From positions 351,220 through 415,219 of the forward strand of contig OX422189.1 of NCBI GenBank assembly GCA_949130485.1: DNA of 64,000 bases, read 5' to 3'. Below the pieces are notes generated by a model. That model saw only the letters and a program-made list of their open reading frames with translations. It was not told the origin of the DNA and ran no database searches. The position numbers and the translations under genes are program-made. Below, piece after piece: positions 60,468 through 64,000 of the stretch; within the stretch, counting starts at the first letter, position 1; each line of letters opens with the position of its first letter. The stretch comes from Agelas oroides (lineage: Eukaryota > Porifera > Demospongiae > Agelasida > Agelasidae).

Positions 60468-63289
60468 ATGAGCTCCTTTTGGCGAGAACTGGCTGATGTA
60501 CTGTACGGGGGGATCAACCCCGATATCCCCGGGCACGGGGGAGAGGAGTGCGCTAACTATTTGTCCAAGAGGACCATGATCTTTGAGACCCTCCTGTCCA
60601 CCTCTATGATGATAGTGGTCGGTATATTTGGATGGAAGACGTACACCATGCCCAAGGCCTTCCCCAGGACAGACGACTTTGCTGGCAAGCGGTTTCTTCT
60701 GATGCTGCTATGTCTGGTGTTTGGGGTGGAAGTTGGGTACAAGATCTGTTCCAGGCAGGTGCTTTACCTGTTGAATCCCTGCCATGTCATCACTGTGATT
60801 GAGGTAAGAACAGTAAGCTGACTCGTTCCTAGGCTGTGCTCTTTCTCCTCTTATGAGGCCTGGGAATAAACTAGTCTCGTTACATCATATGGTGACATCA
60901 TCTCCGCTGTTGGGTCGTTTCATTGAGGCAGGACATTCTCTGTGTTTGTAACTATCTAAGAGCACATAAGAACAGGTGGCTTGAGTAAGAGCGTGTAACT
61001 CCAATAGAAGCCTGTAGTCCAGTCAAAATTATTGAACCGTACTAAAAATAGAACACCCTGTCACGTGTTTAGCAACAATGGCTTATGTCAATACAGCATG
61101 CACAGTACGTGTTACTAACCGACCTGTTTCAAATTTTATGGAGTTACACTCTTACTCAAGCCGCCCATTCTTATGTACTCTTGAACTATCATATTAACTA
61201 TTGTGCTACATATCTTATAGATTTTCCTGCTGGCCTCAAAACCTGGAAAGTTGTCCTTCTCCATTCTAAGGTACATATTGTATATCAGTGGGTGCTAGTC
61301 GTAAGGTACGTGAGAACTGTCTTACTGCAGGAGATTAAAACCTGAAGTTGGGTTGGTTTGGGATTGACTCTGAATAAGGCTACTCTCTTTCCTGATATGA
61401 ATGTGACTGATTTTCACGACTGTATTTCCTCCTCCCAGAATTCTGGTCCACTATGTGTATGGTGCGCTGGTAGCAATAGTCTTCCCTGACACCATGGCTA
61501 GACTGGTGAGAATCAGTTATAACTGCTGCAAATAGTTCTCCTTGAACTTGAAACTGGATTTTGAAACCGATCATGACTGCTCTCAAGGTTTATGGGTGCC
61601 AAAATTATAAGACTGCTATCGGGTTAAACTCTGAAATTAATTAGTTATTCTCCTCTACAGTTTCCTGGTGAGGTGATCAACTATTGGCTCCAACACTCTC
61701 TCATCTTCTTCATCATCCCTCCATACCTCATCTACATCTGGGGTATATTAGCTGCTGGGGGGGGGGGGGGGGGGGGGGGAAGGAAGGAACGTTAGCCAGT
61801 CATGTCCAGTGTTGCCTACAAGTGTCCAGGACATCTTTGGACAATCCTAGATATCAGGCATCCCAGGACTGTCCTGGGACATCCCTGCAATCTGGGGTGA
61901 CTGGTGAGGCAACACTGGACATCCCTCTCACGTTAGCTGCTGCTTACAGAGTGAAGAAGGGGGATGGGGGGTAGGGGAGAAGGAAGAGGGGATGGGGGGA
62001 GAAGGGAGGAAGGGGGTTGGTGGGAAAGGGGAGAAGGGAGGAAGGGGGATGGGAGAAAAAGGAGAGAAGGGAGCTGGGATGCTTATGGGGGAAAAGAATG
62101 GGGATGTCCCAATAATTATCATTCTATTAATGAACTGGTAGATCTTGTCATGCCATGCAACTCCATACAGTCCCATACCCAAAACCAATCCGGGTGCGGG
62201 TTGCTCAGCATGGTACTCATGTTGTACTGGAAGCGATGAATCAAGGAACAAGACTAACTTTGTCAATGCAGTATAGGTCCTTGATCTGACCAGCACTTCC
62301 AGTAAAACAGAAGTACACAACAGGTATCTGAACCCTTACATGCTCAGATCATGTCATCTCTACTGTAGGTCCGGAGTCCCTGGAGCCATTCTCAGAGTGG
62401 GCGTGGTCTTGTTTCTCTGGCATCCTGTTTGGTATACACAACCACTATATCTTGCAGACTGCAGCCCTGGTATGTTACATGTCAGCCGCCAGGGGCAGAC
62501 TTTGTCATTACGTCTTACCTAGGCCTATGGCCATACACTCCTACACACGTGCACATACCTCACATTCCCACCTTCATGGTACAGATGAACCACAAGCAAC
62601 TTGCAGTGTTGTTTTAGTTAACTAAAACTAAAATGCGTTTTAGTAAGGCATAAAACCTTTTAGTAATTAAAACTAAAACTAAAATCGATGTTGTCTTCGT
62701 CCAGTAATTAAAAACTGCAACTAAACTAATTTGATATCACCCAAAAATGGTAGTTAACTACAACTAAAAGTACCGATACTAGCCCTTTTTAGATTTAGTA
62801 ATTAAAACTAAAACTAAACTAACAATTTTAACCTGTAGCCTAATTAAACTAGAACTAAACTAAGAGTCCCAACATTAAACTAAAACAACACTGCAAGCAA
62901 CCATTAATTCTAGAGGGCAACTATCTCTTCACAATGTCAGCCTGTCTGCCACATTCACATGTGATCAAAGCTTCTCCTCCCATTGGTAGGAAAAGGCAGT
63001 GGGAGCTATATATACAATGTAGGAGTAAAAAGTGTATGTTATCACACCCCACACACTTTCCTCCACAACCCCCACCCCCCCCCCCCCCCACCCGCAGCTG
63101 ACCCACGTCAATCTCAACTACATCCTCTGTCCTGCTCTTGTTGACCCATTCAACGGTCCCTACTACCGCACTGCAGCAGTGTTCCACCAGGCAGCCTGTC
63201 TCCTCACCTTGGGCAAACTGTACACACTGGCAGTCAAACTGGTGTTCAAACTGTTACCAGTGTACAAGCCACCACTGAAAGTCGACTAG
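60468..63289 (+). CDS. TMEM164: TMEM164 acyltransferase homologue, complete, 6 exons
   Basis: TMEM164 is a multi-pass ER/Golgi membrane enzyme reported to move arachidonoyl-type acyl chains onto lyso-ether phosphatidylethanolamine, feeding lipids that promote ferroptosis. Exons 60468-60803, 61221-61270, 61439-61505, 61661-61742, 62369-62469, 63098-63289; 275 residues (human 297). Family blocks: LYGGINPDIPGHGGEECANYL at the N-terminus, LVFGVEVGYKICSRQVLYLL, NPCHVITVIEIFLLAS, LVHYVYGALVAIVFPDT, NYWLQHSLIFFIIPPYLIY, GIHNHYILQTAALLTHVNLN, LCPALVDPFNGPYYR. The NPCH cysteine and the GIHNHY histidine fall where the proposed catalytic Cys and His of human TMEM164 lie. Seven or so hydrophobic segments are visible. 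The upstream ATG at 60432 is in frame but not family-like. Confidence 0.95.
60958..61182 (+). mobile_element. MITE family A, copy 3
   Basis: Ends AAGAGCACATAAGAACAGG and CATTCTTATGTACTCTT; flanks AACTATCT and AACTATCA suggest an 8-9-base target duplication. In TMEM164 intron 1, same orientation as copy 2. Confidence 0.9.
61790..61940. mobile_element. Foldback element with TGTCCAGTGTTGCC ends
   Basis: TGTCCAGTGTTGCCTACA (61803) and GAGGCAACACTGGACA (61910) are inverted ends about 105 bases apart; inside, ACTGTCCTGGGACATCC and TGTCCAGGACATC repeat the theme. TMEM164 intron 4, next to a G homopolymer (61758-61779). Confidence 0.7.
62602..62895. mobile_element. MITE family B, intact copy
   Basis: Inverted ends TGCAGTGTTGTTTTAGTTAA and TTAAACTAAAACAACACTGCA enclose TTTAGTAATTAAAACTAAA repeats. 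Degraded copy at 34494-34673. TMEM164 intron 5. Confidence 0.88.
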
Positions 63290-64000
63290 GATGGGTTGTC
63301 ACGTTCATGGTTCTTGTACATATATCAGTGGTCAGTCTCCTGCTAGGACGACCTATCATATCACATGTTCATAATTGGGTGTGGCTTCATAATCGATCTG
63401 ACAAGAAGCGTTAGTCCGCCCACGCCTCCCGGCAAGAAACGTGTCTCCTCGTGAGAGGGTGGGGTATTGCGGGCATAGGACAAAAAACCAAATCTCGGAG
63501 CTGGCCAAGGATAGCTTGCTCGTAGCTGTGTTATAACGTACGGAAGCTGATCCCAGGCTGATCCCCAAGCAAAAGTCAACAGGATTAGTCTCGCGGAGCC
63601 AGACTCTCACACGAAAAGCAGGACTACAACAGGATAGCAGTTTGGCGTGCTTAATTGGCTCAGGAATGTAATTTATGTGTGCATTAAATTACATTCCTGA
63701 GCCAATTAAGCATACTAAACTGGTATTTTCTGCTATCCTGTTGAGTTTTGCTTTGGGATCACGTTGGGATCAGCTTCTGTATGCTATAACACAGCTACTA
63801 GCAAGCTATCTTTGGCCATCTCCGGAGCATGCAATGTTTGACCTCCTCTGGGTACTGGGTCTGGGGACTGTCACGAAAATTTTGGTCAGAACAGTGTCAC
63901 CTGACAGTAATGACACTGAGTGCATAGTAATTGCTGAGCTAACATTTAAATGACATTTCATACTTGGTTCATGGGGAACAGTTTCTGCTTGTGCAGAGCC
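63290..64000. other. 3' intergenic region dominated by a long inverted repeat
   Basis: After the TMEM164 stop I see no further gene. The region holds the long foldback described separately and, near 63410-63470, a fragment related to the 11745-12095 element. The last 170 bases show nothing recognisable. Confidence 0.55.
63490..63830. mobile_element. Long inverted repeat / foldback, arms of about 150-170 bases
   Basis: Left arm about 63490-63666 and right arm about 63672-63830 are imperfect complements: GCCAAGGATAGCTTGCTCG with CAAGCTATCTTTGGCC, GAAGCTGATCCCA with GGATCAGCTTC, and a near-perfect centre TTGGCTCAGGAATGTAATTT with AAATTACATTCCTGAGCCAA. No coding capacity. Confidence 0.9.

Overview
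The window is nuclear DNA from an animal, most likely an aquatic early-branching invertebrate; a demosponge is my best guess. Support: eleven spliced or animal-type genes in 64 kb, GT-AG introns of mostly 60-900 bases, animal-specific families (NALCN, EMSY, AMMECR1, TMEM164, a two-selenocysteine SelL), and a NALCN channel with an all-glutamate selectivity filter of the kind reported from basal animals. The phylum is inference; no taxonomic search was possible.

Layout, left to right. (1) A NUFIP1-like zinc-finger gene on the minus strand, running off the left edge, sits head to head with a complete 13-exon ATG4 autophagy protease gene (2737-8758). (2) A minus-strand gene (16946-9627) encodes ARM-like repeats, a Tudor domain, more ARM-like repeats and, if my phase-consistent splicing is right, a Schlafen/AlbA_2-type domain. 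It is head to head with (3) a 35-exon NALCN channel gene (17171-36221) that fills 30% of the window. (4) Two plus-strand genes follow: a PH-polyproline-Costars protein (36532-39466) and EMSY (39650-43343). (5) Two related CFAP97-domain (ciliary) genes lie head to head (45525-43536 minus, 46090-47949 plus) around a shared promoter with a textbook RFX X-box. (6) A selenoprotein L gene (49595-48624 minus) with two in-frame TGA codons and a candidate SECIS is head to head with a 19-exon ThiF/E1-like gene (49657-56311) whose C-terminus looks kinase-like. (7) AMMECR1 (60263-57015 minus) is head to head with TMEM164 (60468-63289).

Five divergent pairs with gaps of roughly 60-560 bases between start codons dominate the architecture. 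Nothing suggests an operon; the genes serve unrelated processes (autophagy, snoRNP assembly, ion leak conductance, transcriptional repression, cilia, redox, lipid acyl transfer). All exon coordinates were assigned by eye from splice motifs, reading-phase continuity and family similarity; phase closed for every complete gene.

Non-coding sequence is very rich in repeats: short foldback elements ending in variants of TAGCCTCATTCCCAGGC with 9-base target duplications, at least five other inverted-repeat families, CT/GA and CA microsatellites, and many minisatellites. Several introns end in a (CA)n tract that runs straight into the splice acceptor.
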